Part shown: positions 22,609-33,987 of the stretch, piece by piece
Position numbering within the stretch: the stretch's first letter is position 1
Layout: every line of letters starts with the position of its first letter
Assembly: GCF_918797505.1 (NCBI RefSeq)
Contig: NC_092796.1
Coordinates: 1,116,001-1,180,000 of the forward strand
From: Bemisia tabaci
Lineage: Eukaryota; Arthropoda; Insecta; Hemiptera; Aleyrodidae
Direction of reading: 5' to 3'
DNA length: 64,000 nucleotides
The notes under the pieces: model-generated
Database searches by the model: none
Seen by the model: only the letters and a program-made list of their open reading frames with translations
What the model was told of the DNA's origin: nothing
Program-made: the position numbers and the translations under genes

Positions 22609-23080
22609 CATAGGCCAGTTGCACTAGTCATAAAATCGGGTTGTGATGCTTGAATCTTGTAGATAAGTTAAAAATATTAAGATCCGTCCAACAGCAACTT
22701 TCTAGATTATAGTTTATTTTTTATCTTACCAACTCTCTAAATTCAATATTAAACGAGATATCGCGCTTTGAAAGATTAGGTCTGTGACGTCATCCATCGC
22801 GATAGTGACACTCTTAGTTTCTTCCACCTTGCTTTCATTTGAGTTTCACATTGATTGACCAGTGCAAATTGTGTATCACAGACTGATGAAAGCACGGTGG
22901 AAGAAATAAAGGGTGTCACTTCCGCGATGGATGACGTCATAGACCAAATTTTTCAAAGCGCAATATCTCGGCTAATATTGAATGTAGAAAGTTGCAGTTT
23001 AGACGGATCTTATTATGTTTAGCTAATCCACAAGAATTAAACATCAAAACACGATTCTGCACGAAGCAACTGACCCATTG
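22609..23080. mobile_element. Family F long palindromic element, full copy (~470 bp)
   Basis: Inverted ends: GGCCAGTTGC near 22614 and GCAACTGACC near 23074. The arms remain paired for about 200 bp each, including AAGATCCGTCCAACAGCAAC versus its complement near 22994-23013, AATTCAATATTAAACGAGAT versus the right arm, and TTTCTTCCACC/GGTGGAAGAAA. Each arm holds a CRE-like TGACGTCA (22785-22792, 22932-22939). No transposase. The related half copy at 44690-45297 shows it is a dispersed family. Confidence 0.75.
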
Positions 23081-23085
23081 TGCGA

Positions 23086-24004
23086 TGTAGCACTTTCGTT
23101 CTTTATCGAAGGCCTACCAGCCGCAGTCGCTAATAAGAACCGTCCACTAAGAGAGAGCACTGCCCCCCCCCCCCCCTCCTCTCACCGGGTGGGCTGTCCC
23201 ACCTCTTTAATTTTATAAATTCCCGTTCGATTTTCGACAACTGATAGGGGTGGCCGTGTGCTGTGTTCGGGCACTTTTTGCTCAATGAATGTTTGAATGT
23301 GCTTCGACGGCGTTGCCGATATGGGAGTTTAATTTTTAATTAATTTCGTGGGTATACGTTTGAAAACACACATCGAAAGCTAACGAAGAGTACCGTCTGA
23401 CTGACAATTTTGGCAAAAAAAGTGTCAGCGACCATGCCGCATTCCACAGTGTAAAATATGCAAGCTGATAGTTTTAGGTTTTTTTCAATGCTGCAGGGGA
23501 GTACTTCAATGAAGCTGTAATGTATGAACAAATTGCAAATCTAACCTAAAAATTACAGAAATGCCGAAGTTTGCAGATAGGCGGTATTGTTTGCTGGCCA
23601 TCGTATATCTGTTCGAAGCAATTAAAAACATATACGTCATTTTTTAAAAGAGCCGACACTGTTAATTTTCGTTGCATATGAACGCCGTCCTTATCGATGA
23701 TTTAACAGTCTCTCTAGTACGAGCACTAATTTTTGAAGAATGTTTCAAAAGCGAACCGAGGTTGTGGAACAATCTGAAGGCTTCCTGGATGAGTCAAATT
23801 CAGCTCCCGCTTTTGAGAACAACTAAAAAAGGGAATAATTTAATTACCAACTTTTTCAATATTTTCAAGTCCATACGATGGGAAATTTATAGGTACGCTG
23901 TTTCACTTGTTTCAGAAAAATCCTCAATTTAATGTTTATGGGAGGAAACACGAGCTCAATTACATTGTATTGATTGCTGCATTGAAAAAACAGCTTTATC
24001 GTTG
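23086..24004. other. Unassigned non-coding DNA
   Basis: A 14-base C run at 23163-23176. The 86-codon frame at 23672-23932 has no known domain. No shared repeat was seen. Confidence 0.4.
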
Positions 24005-24170
24005 AGATCTACATTGTAGGTCAAAAATAGCTCCAAAACCCTAAACGGCTGTAGGTTTCTAGGTCCTATAGGCTGTGAGGCTCGGTGCTACTGCCTGTGC
24101 CTAGTTGATGTTATTTGACTTACAGTTATTAGGTCTCAACGCTACAGCTGTTTTTTTAAGTTAAGTAAGA
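24005..24170. mobile_element. Family J MITE, diverged copy
   Basis: GAGGCTCGGTGCTACTGCCT then GTTGATGTTATTTGACTTAC and CTCAACGCTACAGCTGTTTT parallel the copy at 25126 (GGGCTCAGCACTACTGCCTT, GTTGGCGTTATTTTACCTAC, CTCAGCATTAAGTTGTTTT). The left arm is more decayed. Confidence 0.5.
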
Positions 24171-25017
24171 GGTTCTCTTTTTTTCCTCTGGTCAACCTAC
24201 TCTAACTATACGATTTTCAACTCAGCCAATGAAGTAAAATCAAGTATTTTAACTCGAGCATATAAGGGTTACCGTGCTCGCGAGGGTTAATACAATGAAA
24301 GCGATTAAAGTAATAGCAACAAACTTGACGAGAAAATAAATTATAGCGATGGGAGTAGACGTGACAACAGAGGACTGCGATGACATGGCGTTGTTATGAG
24401 GGACGTGGCGTCATGTCGTTGAATCCGACGAGCATATTACAAGTTTAATAGGTTTCATTTTTCGTGCTTGTAACCGATTCCATTGGCCCGGTCCCGGTGT
24501 CTCATGTCTGATGACTGTTGACTGCTGACCGCGTGGTGACTTGCACACTCGCCTCGCCCACGCGCGTCCAAGCGGGCCTTGTGTCTGCGGCTTCGTAAAC
24601 GGTGAACGATCCGTCTGTGTTGCCGAACTTCGAATCTTGAGTGAAAACCAGACACGCGATATATTTCACAGGCCTCACACTAACAATCAAGCAATGAATC
24701 GGATGAAGTGAGAATTAAGTTGCTTGTTTCTGGCCTGATGCCGATCGATGAGCAACGTGTTGAGCGTTAAGTCGCTCAATGATGACTGATGAATGTCGGA
24801 GTGAGGATACTTAGCAAGAAGAGTTTTTGCAAAGTAGGTTTTTCTGGCTGGTTTTTTTCGGCTTATAATCTATTAGGGAATTTACCGTCATCAGAATATA
24901 CATCAAAGGCTATAGAAACATTCACGTGCTTACAAAGTTTCAGGGAATAGGACCAAGGTGAATCTGTCTCTACAGACCAACCCGTCAATAATTCCGCGAA
25001 AACTTGTCGTATTCATT
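24171..25017. other. Unassigned non-coding DNA
   Basis: No gene or shared repeat. GACATGGCG and CGTCATGTC near 24380-24418 form a small hairpin. Confidence 0.4.
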
Positions 25018-25085
25018 GGGATCCGAACCCGGGACCTACTTACCTAGCGCTAAACTCTAGGCTAACATGGCTTGGGTTGTGTCGC
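25018..25085 (-). repeat. Weak tRNA-like relic, possible SINE head
   Basis: On the minus strand, GGGTTCGGATCCC (B-box-like, about 25018-25030) follows TAGCCTAGAGTT, a poor A box at about 25053-25064. A CCTAG/CTAGG stem could form an anticodon arm. No acceptor stem was seen. Confidence 0.25.
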
Positions 25086-25125
25086 TCGGACAATTGCTTG
25101 ATTCTTTGTACGAAGTTTCAGTTTG

Positions 25126-25305
25126 TTGAAGTTACGGAAAAAAACAACTAGCGCTGAGCCCTGATACTTTAGGTAAAGTAGCGCCAACTACAGGATTTAG
25201 GATGGACCCTGAAAATGTAGGGCTCAGCACTACTGCCTTTGGTTGGCGTTATTTTACCTACAGAGTTACGGCTCAGCATTAAGTTGTTTTTTCCGTAAAC
25301 TTCAA
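25126..25305. mobile_element. Family J MITE, 180-bp palindrome
   Basis: TTGAAGTTACGGAAAAAAAC at 25126 mirrors GTTTTTTCCGTAAACTTCAA ending at 25305. The pairing continues through GCTGAGCCCTG and GGTAAAGTAGCGCCAACTAC against their complements. No coding capacity, and no clear target duplication. Confidence 0.7.
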
Positions 25306-26999
25306 TATTCCCATAGAATATAGCCTACTGACTTCAATACTTGACTGAGAATCTTAAAGTCAAAAATTTCTTCCCGGGCGATAGAATAAAGAACCAATCA
25401 GCGATAGACTGGCAACGGTGCGCGACTGAAACAGGACGGCTAATATCGATGTTTGGATGCAACAGAACCGATAGAATAGAGCGGCGGTCATAACAATGGA
25501 CACACATAATCACTTAGCGATATGTTACAGGTGTTAAAATTTTAAACGAGGCGCCCACAAACAAGGCTACCCTTTTAAAGCGGCGTTTGCTTGCATTGTG
25601 CAATGGGACATTCATTCCACCTAACTGCCGCGCCAATGTTTATTTACTCTCCTCTGTTAACTTGTGTTGGCAAATGGACAATACACGATGAGGTAACGGA
25701 GCATGATGCCAAAGATCACCATGTCAACAAACCCGAAAGCTCATCTTAGTTGGACAATGATTCGTTGTTTCCCACACGAAAGGACGTAACTTCATTCCAA
25801 CGCTGCAAAATGTCCACTCTTACATTTTATATTCATTGGAAAACTATTAGACACTCCTGACTGGGCGAATCACGGAGTTTTTCTCTGGTTACACGCAAAA
25901 AGCGGCAACATTTTTGGCAGGTATTGCACGGTCATATTCTTATGAACGATTGAATTGTTAGAGGCAATATTCTGCAACCTCTGAATGGACTTACGTTCCT
26001 TCGTTCAGGAAACGACGGATTTTTAACGCCGCGCCGCCGGCCGTACTGAAGCAATGGAAAGTCAAAATTGCCATTGAGCTAAGTGATAAAAAAACACGGT
26101 GTTATAACAGCCACAGTCAGTAAAGTACCTCAAAACAAAATAAAAAGCTGGTAAAATTCAAGAACAAAAAATCCACACCAGAATCGAATTGAGCAAAGTT
26201 AGGGAGGGTATCGGATAGGTTAGATTAGGTTCAGATTAAATATGTTAAGTTATGATGTACATAGATCAGTAACATTAGGGTAGGGTGCGTAAGTGCAAAA
26301 ATAAAGCAAAAGCAAACATTTTTTGGGGCCATTTTACTCTATATTGCTGATTTTTTCCCGACTTTCCCTGAGCCACATATTTTCCTTGACTTTTCCCAGA
26401 TTATTTTGTCTACGGTCATTCTGGAAAGTTATTCAAAGATCAACAGATCATCTTTAATGCAGATGTAGGGATGAAAAAACAAGGCGAAGGGAAATATTAT
26501 TAGACACTCGAACGCATGAGAGGTCCTCGTACTCTCTCAGAGACTCTAATCAAGTGCAACGTCGGCGGAAGGGATAAAAACTCGAAATTTCCCAACCTGA
26601 AACGAAGGGATAAAGAGGCTGGGAGAGGAAAAAATAGCGAGTAGGAAAACGGTCAGTGCGAAAGCTATTACGAAGCGAAGGACAAAAACTTTTTAAATTA
26701 AAATACAATAACCCTGGAAGGTGGAGCGGTCGGCTTTTGATATTAAAAAGCAGGAAGCCGGGATCATTGAGGGTTGTTGCGTAAGGTTTAACTCTTCCAG
26801 GAACCCTCCCGTCGCCGCCCTCCCCGGTTCGGAATTAGCTCGCGCAATTTTCTTACGTCTAATGGTCCGTGCGAGGAGCCTCCCGAGTTATGAAGGCTTA
26901 AAAGGGGGCTTAAGAACATCCACAAGCGCGAATCCCTTCAACAGCGCGGGAAAAATAATCCTGCAGCCACTCTCTCGGGCGGAAATGAGTACGAAGGTG
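25306..26999. other. Unassigned non-coding DNA
   Basis: Contains CCCGACTTTCCCTGAGCC and TTGACTTTTCCCAG near 26356-26402, resembling the TTCCCTGAC-rich interior of family K, so probably a decayed K fragment. The 113-codon frame at 26721-27062 runs into the family B copy at 27000 and is not credible as a gene. Confidence 0.4.
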
Positions 27000-27259
27000 T
27001 ATACTGTCAGGCTATGGAAAAAACGCCGTATGAACCTTCAGCCGTTGCCAAATTTCCTTTGATAAAACGCGGATGTCCTGGTAAACTTGTGAATATATTC
27101 CTCTCAATTTTTTAGATAATTTTGTTCGCAATTTTACCTGAAGATTCTGAAAATATAAAGGAAAAATGTTCGTAACTTTCCTCAAAAATAAATATTTTAT
27201 CGAGGGCAATTTGGCAACTTTCGAATGTTCATACGGCGTTCCTCCTTAGCACGGCAGTA
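27000..27259. mobile_element. Family B MITE, full-length copy
   Basis: The left end TATACTGTCAGGCTATGGAA, AAAACGCCGTATGAACC and right end GAATGTTCATACGGCGTTCC, TCCTTAGCACGGCAGTA are inverted. TTGCCAAATTTCCTTTGATA and TATCGAGGGCAATTTGGCAA pair inside. Length and order match the copies at 45789, 56285 and 59117. Confidence 0.75.
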
Positions 27260-27620
27260 GAGATGACGGGGAAAAGGTAAGTTTCGGCTGGAAAACTGAG
27301 GCTGTGAGCAAGGACAACGCAGAGTGAATTTTGGTGCGTTATCAGTAGGGTACGTTCGCTGTCGCCCGTGTCACCAAGAAGAGCGAACGTCATAGTAGAG
27401 CAATTTCACTCATTCATATTTTCAAATGGACTTCACAAAAAAAATTAAAAACTAATCTTATTCTGCAATGCTAATTAAAAACGCAATATAAACATTTAAA
27501 AGTTGTCAGATTTCTCATGATAAAATATTTCTTTTTATAGAAATTTAACAGTATCTTTCCTTGAAATTTTCAGATACTTTAAAGTACATTGAGAATAGAG
27601 TCCTCTAAAAAATTGGAATG

Positions 27621-27717
27621 AAATGTTTCACGCACTTTCCTGGAAATGCGAATTTTATCAAGGGAAATTTGAGAAAGCCTGAAGGCTCATACGGCGTTCT
27701 TGCTTAGCGCAGCAGCA
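27621..27717. mobile_element. Family B MITE, right half
   Basis: ATTTTATCAAGGGAAATTTG, then GCCTGAAGGCTCATACGGCG and TTCTTGCTTAGCGCAGCAGC match the right arm and terminus of family B. The left arm is missing. It lies only ~360 bp from the full copy at 27000. Confidence 0.55.
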
Positions 27718-28869
27718 TGGCCCTATCTTAGAAACAACTTATCTTATCTTGATTTTCCCTTACGCAAAATTACTCTCAAAATGAGCCTAGGAAATCAGTT
27801 CATTATTTTTACAATACTATGACGAAATTCAAAATTCGAAGCATTCATTTACTGCATTTTCCCGGAGGACTTTTCAGGTTGTGTCTATTGAACCGTCCAT
27901 GAACTAGAAAACGCACTTGGGGACCGAGAAGTGCCTTAAGGGTGCCTCAGATGAGAGGAGCAGACGGCGTAATTCTTCAGGGAAGCGGGGCCCAGGTTTG
28001 CCTCACAAGTGCCCTAATGATGAACGGTGCCTATGTTTAGGCGGGATTGAAAGTAAAGGATTCTATATTAAAACTATTAATAGCCAAAACTGAAAATTTT
28101 CGCCTGCCTTATAAAAAAACTGCCATAACGTCCCTAAAGTATTTTTCAAAATGTCCTGGGTAAGTCACAAGTTTTCTGGCCAATTCAAATTCCCTATTTT
28201 ATCTCAAACTCCCCTGTTTTCCGGGTCACCAAGAACCTTGCAAAATTGGAAAAGCGCAGCGGAAACTTGGGCATCATTTTTCGAATCCCAAATACCTAAC
28301 GAGGTCGCACCTTTCTGTGTACCTTCCTATGCACGCTCTGCACTAACAAGCATCAGTTTTCATGCCGGGTCTGACGTATTCGTTGTCATTCGGCGTGACA
28401 TCGATACGTCTGATTTTAAGCTCCCCTGTTTGCATGAAGACGGAAGAGAAAGAAAAATGCACGAAATTGCGCGCAACCATTGAGTACAATCAATGTTCAG
28501 CCTGAGCGCTGGAGTTTCTCGGCGTCATCTCTTGGTAATGGAGGAAAAGCATGGTTTTCCGATCGGAATACGTATAATTTTCAAGAGAGCTCAGGTAACG
28601 TAAGAATATTTGTCAAAAGATAGGGATGTTTTTCTCTCAAAATTGATGCGAAGATCGATTTAAGTGAAGAGGAACGGGAAATCTGAGTGAAATTTAAGTT
28701 AGTTTTCTTCAAAATGTTAAAATAAAGACAGATGCTTGAAACTTTGCGCTATAGAGATACGCATCATTTTATAGAATAATTTATCCATGTAATTGGTGTA
28801 AGATTACAGCTATGGCGTAATCTACAGCTAGCGCCTTAAATAACAACATCTTGTACAGTGCGTAACTGG
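27718..28869. other. Unassigned non-coding DNA
   Basis: The 110-codon frame at 28151-28483 starts MSWVSHKFSGQF and has no domain I recognise. No splice context supports it. Otherwise unique AT-rich sequence. Confidence 0.35.
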
Positions 28870-29002
28870 GTGCATTCTGCAATTGTATAAACAATTATTT
28901 CTGGCGCATTTCACAAACAAAGTGCATGCCATTAGGTTCTCTGCGCAGAGAAGCATGCTTTTAGGGCTAAAAATAGTAGATCCTTCTTGCAAAATGTAGA
29001 AC
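28870..29002. mobile_element. Family E MITE, diverged copy
   Basis: TTATTTCTGGCGCATTTCAC, AAACAAAGTGCATGCCATTA and GATCCTTCTTGCAAAATGTA follow the family E order with many substitutions. First of five E elements clustered in 2.3 kb. Confidence 0.5.
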
Positions 29003-29374
29003 AACTATCTGAATTTCGATTGGCAATATTATGCCAGTTTATGCCTTGATGGCATGGGTGGAGTCGCCGACGTAGCGAACGCCGAAAAGTAGATACGATC
29101 TCGAAAGGGGATTCCGCCCCCACTGCGGGGGCTGAGTTCCCCAGGGGTAGCCATCGAAACGCTACCCCCCTCCCTTGCGATTCAGATTCAGATATCACTC
29201 CATCTCGAGGCACCACAGCACCGAACGCAACGCCATCCAGCGGCTTGTCATTGCAAAGCTGTCTGGCCGCCACGCCATCGAAAAACGTTGCCGCATCACG
29301 GTATATTTAATAGTAATGGAGATACTCGTATTTCAAGGGATATGAAATGGGCAATATATTGAAAAAAATAAGAA
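29003..29374. other. Unassigned, partly GC-rich
   Basis: A 113-codon minus-strand frame crosses a GC-rich patch (about 29040-29280). Its peptide is not recognised. A CCGCCCCCACTGCGGGGGC hairpin lies near 29115-29133. Confidence 0.3.
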
Positions 29375-29463
29375 ATTAATGATTCTGGTTCTACCATAAA
29401 AGCGCCTGTCTGCATAGGGTAATGGCAAAGTGAGTCAAATATTGTGGTTCCTTAGTGCAATGA
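29375..29463. mobile_element. Family E MITE, partial copy
   Basis: TACCATAAAAGCGCCTGTCT, GCATAGGGTAATGGC and TATTGTGGTTCCTTAGTGCA match family E in the inverse orientation to the copy at 30970. The outer left end is lost. Confidence 0.5.
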
Positions 29464-29706
29464 TGTATGAACCACGAAATCGCTTCAAAGACCGGGTGGG
29501 ATCAGGTCGTCTTTTAAATTTCGAGTAATTTGTATTGTTTTTACCGCTGAAAATTACCCCGTGACAGCTCAAAACGTCCCCCGACCCCCCTCTCTCCCCA
29601 AAAATACGTTCGCCTTGTTTAGGCATATTTTTGTGTCTAATTACTTCTCCCCATTTTTCGAGGCATCTGATTTGTGCATTTATTTTCTTTCGGCATGAAT
29701 TTTATT

Positions 29707-29833
29707 GCGTTTTGCCGTAAGGAACCACTTCCTCTGGCTCTTCCATAAAATCACCTTTTTGCATAGGGACACCGATGGCATATATGCTGTTTTCTAAAAT
29801 GAGCAAGAAATAGTGGTTCCTTATTGCAAAATT
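29707..29833. mobile_element. Family E MITE
   Basis: GTTTTGCCGTAAGGAACCAC at 29708 and GTGGTTCCTTATTGCAAAAT near 29830 are the inverted ends. The interior has TCTGGCTCTTCCATAAAATC and TTTTCTAAAATGAGC. Same orientation as the next copy at 29863. Confidence 0.7.
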
Positions 29834-29862
29834 TGGTCAAATTCACCTTAACATAATTATAT

Positions 29863-29996
29863 TACGTTTTGCAATAAGGAACCACTATCTCTGGCTTTCC
29901 CATAAAAGCACACATCTGCATAGGAAAACCAATGGCATGTATGTTGTTTCTAAAATGGGCCAAAAATATTAGTTCCTTGTTGCAAAATGTAATCCA
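29863..29996. mobile_element. Family E MITE
   Basis: GTTTTGCAATAAGGAACCAC at 29866 and TTAGTTCCTTGTTGCAAAAT near 29988 are inverted. The interior reads TCTGGCTTTCCCATAAAAGC and GTTGTTTCTAAAATGGGCC. It starts only 30 bp after the preceding copy. Confidence 0.75.
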
Positions 29997-30184
29997 ATTT
30001 TGCTTGGATGACTTCATCAAAGACAGCCTCGTTGAATGTGAAAACTCGGAGTTAACTCCTTCGTCGCCACACTTCTGCCTCCCAGCAAACAAAACTGGAT
30101 TTTTTTTCGTGCACATAGGCGACGGTGCATTGCGAGGCTGTAATTATTTAAACGACCTCAACAAGTAGTAATTAAATAATAATT

Positions 30185-30370
30185 TAAAGACATCCCCGCC
30201 CCGCCCCGCTGTGGCTCACCTGACTCTCCGGGCCTGGAACCGGCGGAACAATAAAATACGGGCCGCCCGAGGACCGGGGGCTGCGTTTTATTGTTCGGCC
30301 TGAAAACATGAATCATATTTTGAGCGATTATCTGCGCGCCAAGATCGTGCGTCTCCGCGACCGATAGTAG
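30185..30370. promoter_or_regulatory. GC-rich islet with mirrored AATAAAA sites, possible enhancer
   Basis: A CpG-rich block with GAACAATAAAATACGGGC (about 30246) and the inverted GCGTTTTATTGTTCGGCC (about 30282), an imperfect hairpin with TTTTATTG cores of the type bound by posterior Hox or Caudal proteins. No repeat copy is present in the window. Function is inferred only. Confidence 0.2.
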
Positions 30371-30589
30371 TCGGCTCCTGAGCGGAAACATTACTCACAG
30401 GTGCCCGTAGTATATGCCCGCCGTTCGTACGGATTTCCGGGCATTCCTCCGTTTTCCGGGACCCACTCCCGGATTTCGCTCTTCTCTCCGTCCCGATTTG
30501 GGTCGCTTCCTCACGCGAGGGGGATGAACTTTAAGAAAGTGTTGCTCCGCACAGAGAAAAATATGTGTGTTCTGCAGTTACTTTTGGTT
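30371..30589. other. Unassigned, GC-rich
   Basis: Between the islet and family A copy 2. A 64-codon frame lacks a recognisable domain. Confidence 0.3.
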
Positions 30590-30795
30590 CACTGAAAGAA
30601 GAAAAAAACTCCGGCCGTGGAAGCCGTGCTTACGGACTATATATACATACCGTCCGCCTTCCGGGCTCAGAGGCCGAAAGTTACGGGCATAGCAACCGGA
30701 GCAGTCGTAGCTACGGCTCCAGTACCCGAAACTTTCGGCTTCTGAGCCCGGAACGGATGGTATGTCTATACAGCCCGTAACTTTCTTTTTCAGTG
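30590..30795. mobile_element. Family A palindromic MITE, copy 2 (best preserved)
   Basis: CACTGAAAGAAGAAAAAAAC at 30590 mirrors GTAACTTTCTTTTTCAGTG ending at 30795. The hairpin continues through GGACTATATATACATACCGT, CCGGGCTCAGAGGCCGAAAG, and a central GCAGTCGTAGCTACGGC. Nearly the whole 206 bp folds on itself. The flanks GGTT/CAGG give no duplication. Confidence 0.75.
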
Positions 30796-30969
30796 CAGGG
30801 ATGAAATACAAATTAAATGATGACTGCCGTAAAGTTTGCACTGAACTCACCCCTGAAAACACGGCAAAATAGGTAGGGGCTAAGACCCAACTTGATAAGG
30901 GAGCTTGAAATTGTGGTAGTACCCGAATAAATTAGATTACTAACCCAGCTGTTGCGGTACTACCACAAG

Positions 30970-31108
30970 TGGACCACATTTTGCAATGAAGAACCACTGT
31001 TTCTGGCTCACTTTAGAAACAACATAATATGCCATTGGTTTCCCAACGCAGAAAGGTACTTTTACAGAAAATCCAGAGATAGTGGTTCCTTATTGCAAAA
31101 TGTAATCC
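30970..31108. mobile_element. Family E MITE, well-preserved copy
   Basis: TGGACCACATTTTGCAATGA and GTGGTTCCTTATTGCAAAAT are inverted ends. The interior contains TCTGGCTCACTTTAGAAAC and GCCATTGGTTTCCCAACGC. Orientation is opposite to the copies at 29707 and 29863. Confidence 0.75.
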
Positions 31109-33558
31109 AATTAATTGGAAACGCACATAGTTTCCAGCAAAATGGAGTAGTATTATATTTTAGTGGATTACCCCTAGCACTTTTTCCCCGTGGACAATAG
31201 AAGAAATAAAAAAATCCAGAATTAAGCGGGAGCTTGAGTTACTTGTGTTCCACTTCCCATATTAACCTAACTCATCTTCATCCACCAGCTGTTCGAGACC
31301 AATCAACGAGGGTAACTCAATTGAAACCGATTGGCTTCAGTTTCATGTTTGTATGACCGGGTTCGTTTTATTACAAGGTCTTTGAGCTGAAGCGTCGAAT
31401 GAAGTTGAGCTCGCATCTGCATAGGCATGCCGCGCCGGTTGTTTATGGCCGCCGGCAGAGCAGTAGTCCAAGAGGCCAACAAACAATTTGTGCTCAATGC
31501 ATTTATCAATGATTCGAGCGACTGCACCAAATTACACGTTCATTCGACTCGTTTCGGAGATGCCCGTCAGATAGCGCTGCCGCGCCCCCGGTAACGTCCA
31601 ACTCGAAAAGCGACGACTCATCCGCGCTGGCGATTTTATCGGCGCCCCTAAAGGCCGATAATTATTCTCGAAAATATTTGTTCGTATCATATGCTCGTAT
31701 TTATGTTTTCTAGTTTATCGCCGTCCAATCATAACAGCTGCAATGACTTGCGATTCTCCATCGGGAGACCGCCCAGCCCTGACCTCGCTTCACGGTGCGT
31801 TGCGTTGGTGGCACTGAAAAGAGTGACACTCCGGAGAAAATAGATCCAGGATCTTACAGTATGATGCAATGAGGCTCGTATTCACGGTTGCGCGGATGAC
31901 ATATAAATATGAAATATTGAAAATTTCCAAGAAATGATTTAAGAAATTTCACAAAGTTGTGAAACATATGGACAGAATGAAACATATTTTCAGTGGCTGG
32001 GTATGCAACACGCACTAAAAACACCAAAAAGCAACAACCGTTTGCCTTTCATTTCTATGTGCATGTAATTTCGAAAAATATTTTTCGATATTTTTCATGA
32101 TTTCTTCATGATTCGACGCGCGCTACGGTGAAGCGGTGCGCGCTGGAAAGTCAAGCGCCTTCAACTCTGAGCGTATGCAACACGGACATCCGTGGAGTTC
32201 GAATAGTTGCATCCAGGAGTCGTGATGAAAATACAGTGTTAATATCTACTTTTGACCTAAAAGTTGACGTAGAGTCAGCACGAAAAAATTTGGTTAAGGG
32301 ATACAAAAGTAGACGTGGGTTCTATTGCACACCGCCTATCTTGGGTTGAATGAAAATTCAAGCATAGGAAAAATGTCGATTTTAAAATTCCATTGTAAAA
32401 CGCAGATTTTTAAGATTGTAAACATTTAAAAAGAGTTAAAAAATGTCTTCATGTAAGTAACAAAGGGTTCATTTTGAATTTTTGATTTAATAAAAATTTT
32501 AAAAAAAAACAAACGGTCCATTGGAAGTTGAGAATAGGTAAAGATTATTCAAATGTTTTCTTTAGGGAAAATTTGAGACATACATTTCCCGTGATCTTAA
32601 AATCGGAAGACTTAATTTTTTCCAATAAAACTTATAAAGGGGAACTATGGGTAGAAATTTAACAAAAGAAGTGTGCTCTGACCAGTTGAAATAAGAGAAT
32701 ACCTAGAATCCATGAATCATGGTAAAAAAAAAAAAAAAAGTTCAACTTTTTTATTTTCGGTAGTTTTGGGCCTAATGTTAGATTTTATTGTTAATCAGCG
32801 AAAGCCGGAACAAAACACAACCTCCAAGAATTCTCGACTTCACAGTCCTCGAAAACCGTGAAATCCATTCAATCAACCTCATCAAAAAGCCCACAAGCTA
32901 GAGAATGACCATTTGGACGAAAGTTGAGGGCATATAAATGATAGGACGGTGGCAGAGGTCAATGGAGCATGTCAGAGATGCCCATCTCTCAAAGTGCGCT
33001 CACACAAATCGCACCTCGAAACGGCGGTTCGCCCAACATGGAGATCTTTCAATTAATGGGAGTACCTCGCACTGCAGCTCTCAAGTGTTCTATGAAACTT
33101 TAAGTGATTTGCGCCTTGTGGGATCTTCAGCTCAACGCTTTCAACCCTAATACTCGCTATGGAGGCGTTCAAGTATTTAATCATAAAAACGATTAGAATA
33201 TGTAGAGATCGCTTTTCAGCTAATTGTTAATTTGCGCGCGGGGAATGACGATCTCGGTGCACTCCCGGGTTAAACGGAGGATCCTTAACTTGGCGGGAGA
33301 TTTTGAATGTGAACACTTTAGCTCTGACAGACGGAGACGGACGCTCAAAAGCGGTGTGTTTCTGTTTTGAAGGCGAGGATTCCCACCAAGACTCTAATGC
33401 CTTCTTTTCGGCGCACGGTGGTTTTCATTAGTGGAAGATAAAAGCAAGTGTAGCCTCTGTAAGGCAATCAGACGAGAGACGAAAATCACATAATATCCTC
33501 TCACCTCCTCTTGCCTCTTTGCCTTGTAGTGCAAAGGTGGCACTCACTACGGGTTTAC
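31109..33558. other. Unassigned non-coding DNA
   Basis: No gene recognised. A GC-rich patch at 31560-31830 contains TTATCGGCG and GCCGATAA as an inverted GATA-like pair (about 31637-31664). An A16 run lies at 32724-32739, and a CpG-rich patch with GCTAATTGTTAATTTGCGCG is near 33218. Confidence 0.35.
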
Positions 33559-33987
33559 GGTGATTCGACGGTTCCCATTTTTTGTGTCAGAGCGACGAGC
33601 GATATATCGCATCAATTTGTTCCATAATTTCAGCTACTTGTCATTTTTTCAGAATTTTGAGATCGCACTTCTGTTGTCACGAGACTAAAAAATTCATGTA
33701 CCAGAAATTCAACGTTTTAAAGGCAGAGCTTTTTCAGAGGAAAAATATCGCATTCGAGAGCAGTTTCAATATCAGTGTCGAATGCGATGTTTTTCCTCTA
33801 AAAAACCCCTGCCTTTATTTCGTTGAATTTCTTTGTCAAATTTGGTACATGCATTCTTTGGTCTCATGACAACAGAATTGTGATCTCAGAATTAGAAAAA
33901 AATTACAGGTAGCTGAAATTATGGGATGAATTGATGCGATGTATCGCACGTCACTCTGACACAAAAAATGGCAACCATCGAATCACC
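33559..33987. mobile_element. Family M palindromic element (429 bp)
   Basis: GGTGATTCGACGGTTCCCAT at 33559 mirrors ATGGCAACCATCGAATCACC ending at 33987. The pairing continues for about 200 bp per arm (TTTTTTGTGTCAGAGCGACG; GATATATCGCATCAA; ATAATTTCAGCTACTTGT; AATTTTGAGATCGCACTTCT; AGGAAAAATATCGCATTCGA) to a centre near 33770. A 95-codon frame runs through it only because the arms lack stops. One copy here, no target duplication seen. Confidence 0.75.

Noticed and set aside
26215..26250. Interstitial TTAGG telomere repeat (GGTTAGATTAGGTT)
   Set aside because: Only two or three imperfect units, well within chance for AT-rich DNA.
28870..31108. CRISPR-like spaced repeats (recurring TTGCAATAAGGAACCACT)
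   Set aside because: Spacing is irregular, orientation is mixed, and each pair of repeats encloses a homologous MITE interior rather than unique spacers.
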